Both the position numbers and the translations under genes were made by a program. Source: Ariolimax columbianus (Eukaryota; Mollusca; Gastropoda; Stylommatophora; Arionidae). From it: a stretch of DNA of 64,000 nt. Location: assembly GCA_036924085.1 (NCBI GenBank), contig JAVGWX010000007.1, positions 71,439,948-71,503,947 on the forward strand, in the 5' to 3' direction. Position 1 is the first letter of the stretch, and the number at the start of each line of letters is the position of its first letter. Positions 1 through 11,694 of the stretch are shown piece after piece. The notes beneath the pieces are model-generated. The model saw only the letters and a list, made by a program, of their open reading frames with translations, was not told where the DNA came from and searched no databases.

Positions 1-289
1 TTATGGGAGAAAACAGGATATAGAGGTGGAAAAGGAATTTTTTGTCAAGAAGGTGGCACTGAACAGGCAACACAAAGCCAATATCATCAGACAACGTCTT
101 TTATGGAACCCACAGGAAAAGAAAAGAGTCAAAGGAATGTATAAGAACAAGCGGAGAAGAAACCCAGAGACTGATACAAGGAGAGCAACGAGAAGCTTAA
201 CGAACTGTAGACAATTCACAGGGCAGGTCGGCTTGGATGAAACGCACCAAGGCGATACGGGCAAAGAAGAAGACTGTACGGATTATTGA
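1..289 (+). pseudogene. 3' end of a LINE (RT-type) open reading frame, fragment
   Basis: The reading frame at 26-289 contains NIIRQRLLWNPQEKKRVKG followed by a basic stretch. It resembles the C-terminal tail of RTE-like LINE polyproteins, where a segment of the form NITRQAL-WNPQGKRKRGRP precedes the stop. No reverse transcriptase core is present, so this is only the end of an element, and it may continue left of the window. Orientation is plus. Family assignment rests on remembered motif similarity and is moderate. Confidence 0.55.
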
Positions 290-345
290 ACACAGTTCCC
301 GTGCCACGAGATGTAGCACTCTAATCGCTCAGCTAGTGAATCTGC

Positions 346-912
346 TTTGTTGTTGTTTACTGCCCACAATGAGTAAGTTTACTCTTTTGTGCACCCTGAA
401 AAGGGCGTTATGTGAAAAGTTGCAGTAACCTTCCTCATATCCCGAGCGGTATCAAGACGCTGAGCAGCGCATGAGCTGCAGTGGTCAGCGACCCATAGCT
501 GACTGCTAGCGTCAGGGCCAGCGAACCAGAGCTGCTAAGACCCTTCTACACCTCCACGCGGTGATCCTGGATAACAGGCTGCAGCAGGGCAGACTGGCTA
601 AGGAGAAGGGATCGAAGAGGGAATGCTAACGCGGTACTCAAAAAATGCTTGCTGAAGTCAGATGTGTTGGACCAAAGGTGCAAATATCGCAGTCAAGCTG
701 TAAACTACGACACAACGCATTACGTTCTCTGGACTACATTCTGCTACTTAAGCCCTTTCTGGGTTTGGTAGCGGGAGATTCAGAACGAACGCAGAAGAAG
801 AAGAATATCCCGAGCGTGCTGATGAAGGTGGACCACCTTCTTTCATGCGGTTATGCAATGCTTGACTTCACCTGCCGACCTCACTACTATGGGGACCAGG
901 GGCGTTAAATAT
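346..912 (-). repeat. SINE-B copy, split by a SINE-C insertion
   Basis: Segments 346-436 and 817-912 are the two halves of one repeat also seen at 2745-2965, 46703-47046, 52969-53345, 54765-55030 and 61855-62200. In its sense direction the family ends in a CAA-rich tail, seen here as gtt repeats near 346. The right half carries the family's AGATGAAG-CAAGCATTGCACAA-type core in reverse. It is interrupted at 437-816 by another SINE with a perfect target-site duplication, so SINE-B is the older element here. Confidence 0.75.
437..816 (+). mobile_element. SINE-C, complete copy with perfect 12-bp target-site duplication
   Basis: The duplication atatcccgagcg lies at 437-448 and again at 805-816, so the element is 449-804, 356 bp. 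It starts gtatcaagacgctgagcagc and ends in a short GAA-repeat tail. Other copies are at 44258-44622 (minus), 57420-57580 (minus, partial) and about 61113-61440 (plus). I see no clear tRNA A/B boxes. The first bases match the monomer of the large minisatellite at 58.98-61.13 kb. The GAA tail matches that of the RNase H LINE at 48346-49250. Confidence 0.85.
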
Positions 913-1900
913 ATTAACAGCCAAAGTCAACCAATCCCAATACAATATAAGTAATGTTTGTCAAAGAATACACGATGTCACTCAGAAGGTGGCCTCGTGT
1001 AAAAACGCCATGCACTGTTGCTGCTGTGACACAATCTCACACGATGAAGTTACTGGCACCACTAACGATCCTCGTTAAACCTCTTTTACTACATCATTGG
1101 TACGTTGCAGTAGTCCAAGACAGCAAATACTTTAACGTAGACTGTGAAATGTGTTAATTAACTTGACTGACAGTTTTGTGTGAGTGATTCGTTCGATATT
1201 TTCGTTTGTTCTTGTCTCTGACGAAGGTCCTGTGGCCATAATTTGTATTTCGTGTGTTTCTGTCCCATGGCAGGAACTTAGACATACATAGTTATGATTT
1301 TATCCACTTTGGGAATATGACTCTAACAGACGCTCTCTATCCACTCTTGTCACTGGACATCTTAAGTTCCACCATCTCCCTACCAACACCTATAACAGAA
1401 TATTATCTTAAGTTCGACCATATGATTGGCAACTTCTTTTTTGGATCGTCTTCTTGAGTTCCGTCATCAAAGTCTTGCTGACCTGGCCCTCTCATCTGGG
1501 TCATGTTTTCTTTGCTTGTCATCGATTCTTCTCGCATGTGAGTTTCATTCCAAGGTAGTTCTGGCTGTGTTGTTCCGTTTAGCTCAGAGTACCAATAGTG
1601 CGTGCTGTCCTCATCGTAGCCGTGTTCTTTACATAAGGAATGTGTTTGATATCTTATATTTACTCAGAATCAACAAGCTGTTGTAAAAGGTTTTCACGAG
1701 AGTTTCTATATTATTGCCATTAACTCTGAAATAACCACCTTTATTTCCCTTCATGCATTTGCTGGTATGTCCCTTGCTACCATACAATTTATACCCCAAC
1801 TGAGTTAGAGATAGTCACTATGTCACCCTGTTCGACAGACTTGAATTGATTTACATTTTGTTTGTCCTCACATACGGAAAAATGTATGTGTGCCTAACCT
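913..1900. other. Unassigned DNA
   Basis: Short open frames only, none with a motif I recognise, and no repeat shared with the rest of the window. Nothing is supported here. Confidence 0.4.
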
Positions 1901-1904
1901 AAAG

Positions 1905-2510
1905 TTATTCTAGAGCAACAAGAAATTGAGAAAGTCACAAGTTTTGAGTATCTCGGCTCAATTATAAGCAACAATGAAGACTACTTGAAGGAAGTCAGAT
2001 CGAGAAAGGTTATTGCAATGCAGGGGTTGAATAAAATGAGAAAATTATTACAGAACTAACAAAATGACGAACATAAAAATCCAGCGAACTTGCATCTTCC
2101 CGGTGCCAACGTACGGATGTGAAACGTCGACCACCACAAAAACACTTAAGAAAAGGATTGAGTCTTTTAAACTAAAATGTTACACAAGGGTGCTTAAAAT
2201 ACCATCGATAGCGGAAAGGAAAAATGCAGATATTCTAAAAGAACTGGATATCAAGGAAAAATGGTTAGTAAACAAAATCTTGTCCAGAAAGCTAAACTAT
2301 TTTGGCCACATTAAACTCATAATGGCCTTGAGAGAACGATACTGGAGAGTATGATATCTGGAAAGCGGGATAGAGGCAGACATCACGGAGATCCTGAAGA
2401 TAACAACGACAGAGGCGGGAGTTATGGCTAGAGATCGAGAGTTTTCCACATCGGCTGTTATGAGAGCGACGTCCTGTAAAGGACATGCTACATGGCGATT
2501 ATGATGATGC
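1905..2510 (+). pseudogene. LINE reverse transcriptase C-terminal half, decayed
   Basis: Translated pieces show EKVTSFEYLGSIISNNEDY at about 1930-1985, then YGCETSTTTKTLKKRIE and LSRKLNYFGHIK at about 2110-2320. These match the order of the thumb and C-terminal motifs of RTE-like LINEs (EYLGS, YG-ET, RR-L-I, FGH). Stops and a frame change break the frame. The copy ends near a gattatgatgatg run that may be its 3' tail. A related copy with an intact YADD lies at 39905-40910 on the other strand. Confidence 0.7.
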
Positions 2511-2744
2511 CTAACATTTGTTGAACAGTCGGTATCTGAGTCTACAGTGGCCGGTTCGAAGTCCGAATTTTGCCAACTGATCTATGGTTGGTAAGTAATT
2601 AGCACGTGTCTGTTCCACAAATCCTAGGTATGTTCTCTAAGCCACATGTCAACATGTCAACGACGCCGGTTTTTATCACTAAAAAACGGCTCTTTTTCGT
2701 TTGATGTTCATGTCAGTCGGCCTATTCTGTAGAAGATTAACACC

Positions 2745-2968
2745 TTAGGTCGAACGGTTACGATATGTTGCAGAGTATTTGATCATCGTAGTAGTGAGCG
2801 ACACGCAGATGAAGCAAAGCATAGCACAATAGCCTGGAGGACCTCGGTTCACCTTCATCAGCAGACTCGGAATGTGAGCAAACATTCTTCAACCCGCCCT
2901 TTTCATGGCAAACTAAAGAGTAAACATACTCATCGCGGGCATTAAACAACAACAACAACAGCTAAATA
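2745..2968 (+). repeat. SINE-B copy with CAA-rich tail
   Basis: Shares the gtagtagtgagcg-cacgcagatgaag core and the aaagagtaaac-tactcat stretch with the copies at 46.7, 53.0 and 61.9 kb. It ends in caacaacaacaac at 2946-2961. The left part is truncated compared with 61855-62200. Confidence 0.75.
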
Positions 2969-2969
2969 C

Positions 2970-4690
2970 GGGAATCCACACGAATTAGATTTCAGTACAG
3001 CAATTAACAATACAAATTGGTTGATTGATAAAAGTTCTCTTACCTTAGATCACCTGTAGTCTCTCAAAGAAGTCACGCAAAAATAAACTTAATTCACGAA
3101 TGGAAGCTGCGAAATGCAGATGTTACAATCCACATAATAATCTCAGAAGAATATATTCTTACTGTACTAAAGCCTACTTTCAACAAACAGTTTGTACAGA
3201 ATTACCAGCAGTTTTACAGAGCACCACGCCCGTTGCTAAAATTATTCTCGCAAAACTAAAATCGTAACGTTATCCACAAAATCTGTTCCCGATACTGAGA
3301 CTGCGAGCGTAACTTCTCCTATAGCATTGCTATAACACCATAAGGTATATTTGAAAAACAAGACTATGTATTTCACGTACAACTAATACTAACCAGTAAG
3401 GCTGAGCTGTGAAACGCCGGCAGAACGCACTATAATAACATGCGCAGTGTATTTCTCATGTCTGCCTACCTAGTTTTCTATTTGACGTCTCGCTAAGACC
3501 AACCGACACATATCCCGCGGTTTTTTAATACATTTTATTGGGGATTCTGATGACTAACTTATTCAAAATGTATTCCTTTCATGAAAGCGATATACTAGAA
3601 TGGTATCCACATTGGAAGTAAAGAATATAACCATTCTAACCTTTCAAGTATGTCGTAAAAGACGTCTACATAGGGTTGTGCATAAGACTAGCACGTAAAA
3701 CGAACTGCTAGAGAAACAACTGCAAACATGCACGCAAGTGATGTAACGCAGTCTTCATTTTAGAAGGCCAGCTACAGTGTAAACCATTTACTTTCTTCGG
3801 AGCGGGAAAAAACAATACCAGAAAACAAAACGCCAACTCTGTGTGTTTTTTTTAAGTAGTCTCATGCTGGCTCTTTGTAATTACCTTAAAAAACGTGAAT
3901 ACCACATTAAGAGCAAACCAAGTTATCATTAAAACAAGCCGCTCTCTTTTCCTACAAACGACGTCTGTCTCGTGTATTATAGATCGCTTGTACTCTTTGA
4001 CATTTCAACACCATACACATGTGTTCATAATGTGATCATACATATACGCTCACAGCACTGTTGTATTTGTGTCAATGAGTGACAGCTTTGTTTGGGCTGG
4101 CAGACTGAAACATTCTCGTCGTCTGCGTTTCATCAACATTAGCTTTGATTAGCAGCAATTAACTCAGATAAAGAGTATCAATGTTTGATATGATTTTCCT
4201 GAGTTCATTGTTGATACTGATTCCATCACTGAATGGCATTCATTCATAACTCACCTTCGCCAGTGTGAAGCATAGATACACCACTAAAACTGTTCACCTT
4301 GCAGTAAGGATATCAAGCAATCCTGAATACTGCTCAATGACAGTTCGTTGGTCTGCAAGCCGCACCACAGTAAAGTGTGTAGTTATATATTACTTCCCAG
4401 TAACATTGGATGATGTTAGTGCGTCGTATCTCACCGTATTAGGAATTGTCTGTTGTTGGTGTTCGAAAAGGCATTCTGCTGCTTGGCAAACTCTTGTTTC
4501 AGCGCCCTAACTGTTTCCTCGCTCCTTTGTCCAGTGATATCATCAGAGATCGCCAAGCATTATATCGCGGTAACTTTTAGCAACTGTTGTTTTAAGACAA
4601 ATAAAGCATCGAACTTAGACCTTACTTCATGTGGGGAAATATAATAACAATAGCTGTCCACTGTTGTCGACGAGAACCACCGACATCACT
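2970..4690. other. Unassigned intergenic DNA
   Basis: AT-rich sequence with only short uninformative frames. I find no splice-flanked coding exon, no repeat shared with other parts of the window, and no RNA gene. Confidence 0.4.
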
Positions 4691-4699
4691 CGTGTCACA

Positions 4700-5480
4700 T
4701 ATTATCCTAATGAGTTTTGGTGCGCGTGTGGCTGGACTGGCCAATGCGGGCACGAAAACATATGTGGCATGACGGGCACACGAGGTTTGTAGAAGGCTTT
4801 AGTGTTCCCACTGTTCGTGATTTGAGGTTCTCTCGTCTGCCCTGTGCCTTCACAACACGATGGTCTTCGCTGGTAGCTACGTCCGATATGACTGCGCTTT
4901 TCCGGTTAGATCTGTTTTGCACAAGACATTCTCAGGTGGTGACATCTGTATGGCACCTTTGAGTGAGTCCCTCTGACTGTCTTTAAAACGGTTTTTTTTT
5001 TGGGTGCACTATCTCGCGCTATCCCTCTCTCAGCTCGCCGTATATGAGCTTCTTTGGGAGTTGTTCGTCTGACATACGTACGAGGTGTTCAGCCCAACAT
5101 AGTTGTGATTTTGTAGCAGTGCATGGATGCTGGGCATGTCAGCCCTCGAGAGAACCTCGATGTCAGTGACACGATCTTGCCATCGGATGTGTTGTATTCA
5201 CCCCAGGCAACCTGTGTGGAAGTTGTTTAACTTCCGTGCATGTCCAGAGTATTGCTATTATGCTTGCCACCTCATCGTCAAGACTGACAGATCTCGACAG
5301 CGTGCTGCCCAGATACATGAATTTTCCTACAACATTCAGCGTTTGCCCGCTGGCTGTAGTTTTTGTGTACGACATGCCTGGTGATGGTTGGTACATGACC
5401 TCTGTTTTCTTGGCATTTATGGTCAGGTCAACATTTTCGCATGCGGCAGACAACCGGTCTATGCCAACCTGCATGTTCAG
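4700..5480 (-). pseudogene. LINE C-terminal part with C2H2-like finger, decayed
   Basis: The minus strand at 5474-5163 reads NVDLTINAKKTEVMYQPSPG then KFMYLGSTLSRSVSLDDEVA, the palm-to-thumb stretch of a LINE reverse transcriptase. Further along, at 4922-4707, it reads LVCPSCHICFRARIGQSSHT, a Cys-x2-Cys...His-x5-His element. A terminal CPxCxRxFRARIGLxSHxR motif is known at the end of a group of animal RTE-like LINEs. The middle is lost or frame-shifted. 5' truncated. Confidence 0.75.
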
Positions 5481-5719
5481 TTCTGAGTTGCTGAAAATAT
5501 ATATTATCCAATTAATCCAGAAAGTGCTGCAGATTTAACGAAGAATAATTTCAAAATACTGACCAACACTTCTTCAACATGAATAGATGTTTACAAGCTA
5601 TATCAGGATACACAAAAACTCCCACAGGTTGTAGCTAGGATTGTATTCCCATTCGGTCACAGCAAATGTAAAATGTGTGTATCATCGTAAATTAGCTAGT
5701 GAGTGATGCGTACAAGTAA

Positions 5720-5850
5720 TTATAATAAATATAGTAATAGTTATATAATAATAATTTTTACAGTAACCAATATAATAATAGTTATATAATAACCAATATA
5801 ATAATAGTTATATAATAATCAATGCGATAATAGTTACTATAATAATCAAA
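5720..5850. repeat. Simple repeat of taataatagttata type
   Basis: Repeated ataataatagttatataat blocks, imperfect, in an AT-rich stretch. No coding sense. Confidence 0.8.
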
Positions 5851-5879
5851 TGATATTGACATAGTATCATATACCGGCA

Positions 5880-6243
5880 ATCATTAGCCACCCGTTCTGG
5901 GACAAGGTAGTTAATCTTGTTTGGGTCCCAATCCTTCCTCCTGTCGTGTGGTCTTGTCAAAAAGTGACTAATAGACGATTTGATTGTTTATGCCCCCTAA
6001 AGTCACCCCAGCGAGGTCTATGATGTCATTTCTGGAGTTGGGATCGACCATGGCATACTGTTTTAGAAGCCTTTTAGCTGGCCGCCATTTTGCCTGCTGA
6101 TGTCCAGTCATATGTAATCTAACATCGTCTAAAAGGGCATGATATCGGAAGTATAAACCGATTTTACTGTAGATTTTAATGTATATTGTATCTGTTAATA
6201 ATAAAAATGCAAATTCTAATGAATTAACACTAAAATAACACAA
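5880..6243 (-). other. Unclassified frame behind an acceptor-like site
   Basis: On the minus strand, cccttttag near 6130 is followed by a 54-residue frame: DDVRLHMTGHQQAKWRPAKR, then DPNSRNDIIDLAGVTLGG, then a stop at 5968. The composition is protein-like, but I do not recognise a family and no partner exon is seen. It could be a repeat-derived frame. Function unknown. Confidence 0.25.
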
Positions 6244-6669
6244 AATTACATTTTCTAATGCTGTTTACAACGTCCTAATGTAGTGGCAGATAACACCGCC
6301 ACAAACATTTTCCAACATGCACTGAATTCAGATTATATGATTATAGTTTTGTTACGAATTCTGTTGTCCATAATTCTCGGGTTATAACATAGACTACTAA
6401 GTAGTCACACCACATATATTACTTGGAGTAGATAAGTAATATTGTCCATGAAAACTTTACTCTGTACAACTTTCAACCTATTTAAATTTGTCTAATTTTC
6501 ATTTCTTAATTAAAGAAGGCCATGCTATTGACAAATCTATTTCCGGTTCAGTGGGCCAGGCTTCAATTGCACCACTCCCTCCTTTACCCCCCTGTTTACT
6601 TGCAATCCACATAATACAGATAATAAAATATAACATAATATCATACAATATAATATACTTACTTCTCTT

Positions 6670-7770
6670 CTACCATAGTCTAGTGGTTTACCAGAAAGTA
6701 CGCCATACCATTCTTTTAGCTGTCTTCATCTTGGTCTGGTTCAGTCTCTTATAGGCTGTCTTATGTCGTCATCCCAGTAGACTGGATCGTCCTCAGATTC
6801 TGCACTCTTTGCTTCCCATGGCTGCCGTGATAGCCGATGTTCTTTCATTCTGCAGACATGGCTAAAACCACCCAAGCTAAAATTGCTCAACTCGAGTTTG
6901 TAAGGACTGGGCTTCGAGATCTTATTGTAGTGCCTGAGCGTGGACCACCTACCTTACATCTCAATTATGACGATTGGAGCTGACGTTTATGGGTTGTTGC
7001 CATGACCCATTTCAAAACTGGTACACAGGTGGTGTGCTTTACAGTCATCTTAGTTTCTTACCCATTTCAAAACTGGTACACAGGTGGTGTGCTTTACAGT
7101 CATCTTAGTTTCTTACCCATTTCAAAACTGGTACACAGGTGGTGTGCTTTACAGTCATCTTAGTTTCTTACCCATTTCAAAACTGGTACACAGGTGGTGT
7201 GCTTTACAGTCATCTTAGTTTCTTACCCATTTCAAAACTGGTACACAGGTGGTGTGCTTTACAGTCATCTTAGTTTCTTACCCATTTCAAAACTGGTACA
7301 CAGGTGGTGTGCTTTACAGTCATCTTAGTTTCTTACCCATTTCAAAACTGGTACACAGGTGGTGTGCTTTACAGTCATCTTAGTTTCTTACCCATTTCAA
7401 AACTGGTACACAGGTGGTGTGCTTTACAGTCATCTTAGTTTCTTACCCATTTCAAAACTGGTACACATGTGGTGTGCTTTACAGTCATCTTAGTTTCTTA
7501 CTCATTTCTCTTTTTGCCGAGGAATCCTCTATTTATGGCACGAAAAAGTTGACTGGTTGCTGTCCTTCGTAAAGTCAACTCTTCTTTAATACATTCGTTC
7601 TGGTTCATTACAACCCCAGGGTATTTGAACTGCTTGACCTGTTACAGAAAAATGTGATATCTTTTCTCTTCTCTCGAGAGCACCATGGTTTTTGAACTGC
7701 TAATTGTGACCCCTTTCTTCTTCAGCTCTTGTTTCCAAATTTGAAGGTTGGTCTTGGGATGATGGTGACA
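6670..7770 (-). pseudogene. LINE reverse transcriptase fragment containing a 55-bp tandem array
   Basis: Reading minus from 7770, translated pieces give LQIWKQELKKKGVTISSSKT, then VKQFKYPGVVMNQN, then LFRAINRGFLGKKRNE down to about 7500, all typical of an RTE-like LINE. After the array (7500-7006) the frame resumes with a decayed C-terminal part near 6860-6740 (RMKEHRLSRQPWEAKS-like). The array unit itself reads ETKMTVKHTTCVPVLK, which fits the expected next motif (KTKMTVYKTVYVPxLTYG). The array is therefore an internal amplification of LINE codons. Confidence 0.75.
7006..7500. repeat. Nine-copy 55-bp tandem array
   Basis: Units start at 7006, 7061, 7116, 7171, 7226, 7281, 7336, 7391 and 7446, each beginning cccatttcaaaactggtaca. 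The nine units are almost identical; the last has acacatg for acacagg. The unit is not a multiple of three, so it destroys the LINE frame. The near identity suggests recent amplification or ongoing homogenisation. Confidence 0.97.
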
Positions 7771-7944
7771 TAGTGATATAATATAGCTCTGTCTGAAGCC
7801 ACCGGTGATCTTGAACTACTCTGACATTCAGTTTCCTGTCCCAATGTGGTTTCTTATAAAAGTTCTATATAGTGTAGATCGAGGATGCTGGACTTTTCCA
7901 GGCAGATAGCGGGGTATTTTTCAAATCACAAATGTTCATGATGT

Positions 7945-8190
7945 ATTTAAAGTAAAGTAAAGTAACCCATAGCATTACTGTTAGCGATCTCACATTTCAA
8001 AGGCTCGGCTATATGAGGGCGGTAGCCATCTCCTCTCCCTCGCCGCTTTTACTTCCCGGACTGAGCCGGTATCCATTTAAGGCTGGGTCGACCCGGGATA
8101 AATTGCGGTCTGAAAAAAACATTACCGCCTCAACTGGGGAATGAACCCAGGACCACTCAGATGCGAAGCCAATGTACGGTGTATTTCTAA
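7945..8190 (-). repeat. SINE-G, tRNA-like repeat
   Basis: Read on the minus strand, tggcttcgcatctgagtgg is followed by a B-box-like gggttcattcccc near 8150. A GC-rich body with ccggctcagtccgggaagta follows, and then a gtaaa-type tail near 7960. This looks like a degenerate tRNA-derived SINE with a pentanucleotide tail. Only one copy is in the window, so the ends are approximate. Confidence 0.5.
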
Positions 8191-8765
8191 TTGTAATGCT
8201 CTTTCAACCTATTATCCGTTAGATATATAATTAAAGTCGTATTTTCTATAAAATGTGACAATATTTTGATTCAGCATGTAGAGGTAGCTTACCAGAGGCC
8301 TAATATTTACTACATAGAAAAATATGACTGAAAACGTTATCGTTGGGGAACTATTTGGCTCAAGTGACCATCAGATCATCCGCTGGAATCTTATAGCGAG
8401 GAGAGATGTAAATATAAACTCGAGAGCATACGACTACTCTAAGACAGATGTACTGAACATGAAAGAGACAGCAAGCCCCAGAATCACATGCCAGGAAAGA
8501 TGGGCGGGGTGGGGGTGGGGAGTGGAAATGAGCTGGTTGAGGATTTGGACGGGGAGTAGGCGGGTTGGGGGAAATGGGTAGATTAAGAGGATAAGTGAAG
8601 AGATTAATGGAGAAGAGTTTGAGAAAAGATGGACGGGTTAATGGGTTAGTTGATGTTGGGATATATGGGCATAACTTGAAATATCGTGTCACTACTTAGG
8701 GGGACTGGCAGGGAGGGTAGTGGGGATGACAGTATGCAGGGAAAGAGAACTTACAAGTTGAGTTC

Positions 8766-9590
8766 TTACGAGGGGCATTCAAGTTAAACCGGGACTTTTT
8801 GTTCTAGTTCTACCCGCATGGATTATAGCGTGCTGGAACTACTATCACTAGTAATGACCACTTGTGTCATATTACTTGCCGTAGACCATTCACGTGACAG
8901 TTAAATACAAATGGTGGACAACACTGTTAATTGCACGGAACAGCGTGTTATGATGAAGTTTATTGTGAAAGAAGGCCTGCGGAAATTTACAGAAGACTGC
9001 AATCACAATTCGGTGATGAGACTCTTGACCGCAGTAAGACATTTGAATGGTGTAAACGTTTTAGATAAGGCCGTACATCCGTGATTGATGATTCCGACCG
9101 TGGTGGCTCTCCATCCACCAGTCATTCCTGTGAATATCCAGATTGTGGAACGCCTTATCCTGGATGTTGATTTTCTTCCCCGAGATGCCACTATCAACAG
9201 TGGACAGTACATACGCATTGGTAGTGATGTGCGTAACCGTCTGCGTAAAAAAAACGGCCTGGTTTGATCACAAAAGGCGTCCTGCTCCTGTAAGATAACG
9301 CTCGACCTCATAGGGCTCACCGCACGGTGTGCCATCTGCAGCAACTCAGCTGGAAAGTATAGCCACATCCACCTTACAGCCCAGACCTCGCTCCAAGCGA
9401 TTCCCACCTGTTTGGACCCCTAAAAGAATTCCTGGGAGGTCAGCATTTTAGCACTGATGACGAAGTGAAACAGGTTGTCCTGTGATGAGTGCATACAAGT
9501 CGCCGGAGATTATAGCGAAAAATAAATGGCATTTGACTATTTGAACATTTTTTTCTTTCATTAAAAAAAAGTTCTTGTTTGACTAGTACA
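8766..9590 (+). mobile_element. Mariner element 1, internally deleted
   Basis: The left end, ggcattcaagttaaaccggg at 8775, is a typical mariner terminal inverted repeat. The degraded right end near 9570 (aaagttcttgtttgac) is its counterpart. The transposase is broken into frames with recognisable pieces: EQRVMMKFIVKEGLRKFTED near 8937, a GDETL-RSKTFEWCKRF piece near 9010, and DNARPHRAHRTVCHLQQLSW near 9295 with the second catalytic Asp. A PPYSPDLAPS-like piece near 9380 holds the third. The region around the first catalytic Asp is deleted. Non-functional. Confidence 0.85.
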
Positions 9591-9819
9591 TAACAAACCC
9601 TGGACAATGCAACGTAATACAAATATTTTTTATTGAATACACTTAGGTGTGCAGCCAACTTTCTGATAGAGGGCGACTTGAAAAGTTTGACCTCCAGTGC
9701 CCTAACTGCGACAACAGTGTTCAAAGCCACGTGACACCTATGTGAAAAATATTCTCCCATGTAGTGAATATAGCGGCATGAGCCTGAAACGTAACGCCTG
9801 CGCGCAGCAGACAGAAAAA

Positions 9820-9929
9820 TGACGGCCTACATGGACATGCAATTGAAGTTATATGCTGTGAGTGAATCCCTGACGGCCTACATGGACATGACGTTAAAGT
9901 AACATGATGTGAGTGAATAACTGACGGCA
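9820..9929. repeat. Short 51-bp tandem repeat, just over two copies
   Basis: The block tgacggcctacatggacatg starts at 9820 and 9871, and its first bases recur at 9922, giving a period of 51. It lies in the 5' part of mariner element 2. Confidence 0.85.
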
Positions 9930-10279
9930 AAAGGTGGTGTTCTTATCGACATGCATCGAAGAATGACTGCGATATGTGGTGACGCTTGTGCTGATGTCAG
10001 AAGGTGGACACGGACTGCATAAGGTGATATTTCAGCCATAACAAACTTGTAATACAAGTCTCCCAGCGGACTACTGATCACAGCTGTGTATACACAGTAC
10101 CAAGCTCGCGTGGACTAACTGATTCACGCCAATCGCCAAGTCAAACAGAAAGATGTCGCAATGCTTACTATTTAGATGGACCGAGTCCATCACATTATGC
10201 ATGATGTCCTGCTTGGATATTGAAAAGTGTGTGCGAGATGGATTCCTCGCATGCTGACAGCAGGCGTGTCGTAAACTTC

Positions 10280-10551
10280 TGACACGATAAGGTTGTATTT
10301 TTTTCGTTGGCCTTATTTCTCTATTCTCCAAAGCGGTGCGTGTTGCACTATGTTTTTATTTTGCCCCTGTTGGCCCAGTGCATCCGACTTCAGCATGTAT
10401 TTTATGTAAGGGTCTGCTTCCTCCTGCATTTTCTAAGGGTTTGCTTCCACGGGGTAACGGGCGATGCTGTGTTGGGGATCGAATCCAGCACCTTAGAATT
10501 GTGAATTGTGTCACTTAACCACTAGGCCACGCCATCCCCTATGATGCGATA
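10280..10551 (-). mobile_element. SINE-A copy inside mariner 2
   Basis: tRNA-derived SINE read on the minus strand: the head near 10541-10470 carries an A-box-like tggcctagtggttaag and a B-box-like ggattcgatccc region, and the body runs to a T-rich end at 10290-10310 (poly-A tail in sense). Flanking repeats tgacacgata (10280-10289) and tgatgcgata (10542-10551) are a target-site duplication with two mismatches. The interrupted mariner frame continues on both sides. Confidence 0.85.
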
Positions 10552-11065
10552 TGAACAGGAAGGGGCTCCTCTTTCTGCCATATTGTCATTGACGACGAGT
10601 CATTATGTAGTTATGACCCAGAAAACAAGCGCCACACTGAGAGCGTAACTCACATTGAAGTTTTGAAAAATGGCAATGCAGTAAACTCCGACCGATGTGT
10701 GAAAACTTTGAGCAGGATTGTTGCGTGTTCGTTTGGGCAAGCATGCAATTCTTCAATGTCCGCCTACACATGAGTCAACAAACAATGGCTGCCTGCATTG
10801 AAGCGTCTAAAGTTTGACATTTTACCACACCAATCGTACAGTGCCGATCTGGCAACCTTGTAACATCTTCCTCTTCCTGTAGCTGAAGGAACACCTCAAG
10901 GGACACCATTATGCTTCTGACGAGGAGGTGCAAGCAGCTGTGAATATCTGGTTTCGGGAGAAGACGTCTGATTTTGTCCTCGCCGGAATGCAACAACTTG
11001 TTCAACGTTGGCGTCTGTATGTGGACCGGGATGGTGACTTTGTAGAAAAATAATGACCCATCACC

Positions 11066-11690
11066 TAAATGACATTTCAAGCTTTACTTTAAGAAAATAT
11101 ATAGCTCATGTGTTAATCTTGCACATAATGAAATTATCTGATCAAAGGCAAAACTTTTCAAATCGCCTTCGCAAATCGACTCATGCTGTGCAGTGATTTA
11201 AGAAGAGCAACTTCTCTTGTTATTAAATAAGTACACCTGAATTATATGGCCAAGCATTTTATTAATATTCAGACAAAACAGGTATACATGAACAGAATAC
11301 TTGTCAGGTGCTAACAATTAGCAAACATTACATTTAAAAATAAAGTGTTCTATTCTGAAAAGTGTGAACGCAGAAACAATATAAATCAATTTTATATACA
11401 CACTTTTATAGATTTATATCTCGACATGAAGTTTACGTTGCGGAGGATTCAAAAGAAAATCTTAAAATCGTGATAGATATTCGAAACACTGTGCCATTGT
11501 CAGTATCGTTAAGAACTTGAAGAGTGTCCAGCAGGTGGTATCACAGCGCAGACGAGCCACGTGATGGTCATAAAGATGGCCGCTCCACTAGAGATGTGCA
11601 CCAAGGAGGAGCAGCATTTTGATATTAATTCTTTAGACTAGCGAAGGGATGAAACCTACCGAAGTTGATCAGTGAATTTCGGTTTAATAC
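11066..11690. other. Unassigned DNA
   Basis: AT-rich; no coding exon, RNA or shared repeat recognised. Confidence 0.4.
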
Positions 11691-11694
11691 GGTG

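Larger units (their letters stand above)
9790..11065 (+). mobile_element. Mariner element 2, decayed, split by SINE-A
   Basis: Pieces in order on the plus strand: MHRRMTAICGDACADVRRW near 9950, a DELIHANRQVKQKDVAM piece near 10110, MDRVHHIMHDVLLGY near 10175 and KVCARWIPRMLTAG near 10230. SINE-A interrupts at 10290-10541. After it come YEQEGAPLSAI near 10550 and HYASDEEVQAAVNIWFREKT near 10905, then QLVQRWRLYVDRDGDFVEK before the stop at about 11050. The order and motifs are those of a mariner/SETMAR-type transposase. Many frame changes; inactive. Confidence 0.85.

Noticed and set aside
7006..7500. CRISPR-like direct repeats
   Set aside because: Units are contiguous with no spacers, inside a LINE, in animal DNA.
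8360..8692. Pro-rich 110-residue minus frame and the overlapping plus frame
   Set aside because: Arises from a G-rich low-complexity stretch; no motif and no splice context.
10470..10540. tRNA gene-like A and B boxes in SINE heads
   Set aside because: Boxes belong to tRNA-derived SINEs with bodies, tails and target-site duplications; acceptor stems do not pair well, so no functional tRNA is claimed.
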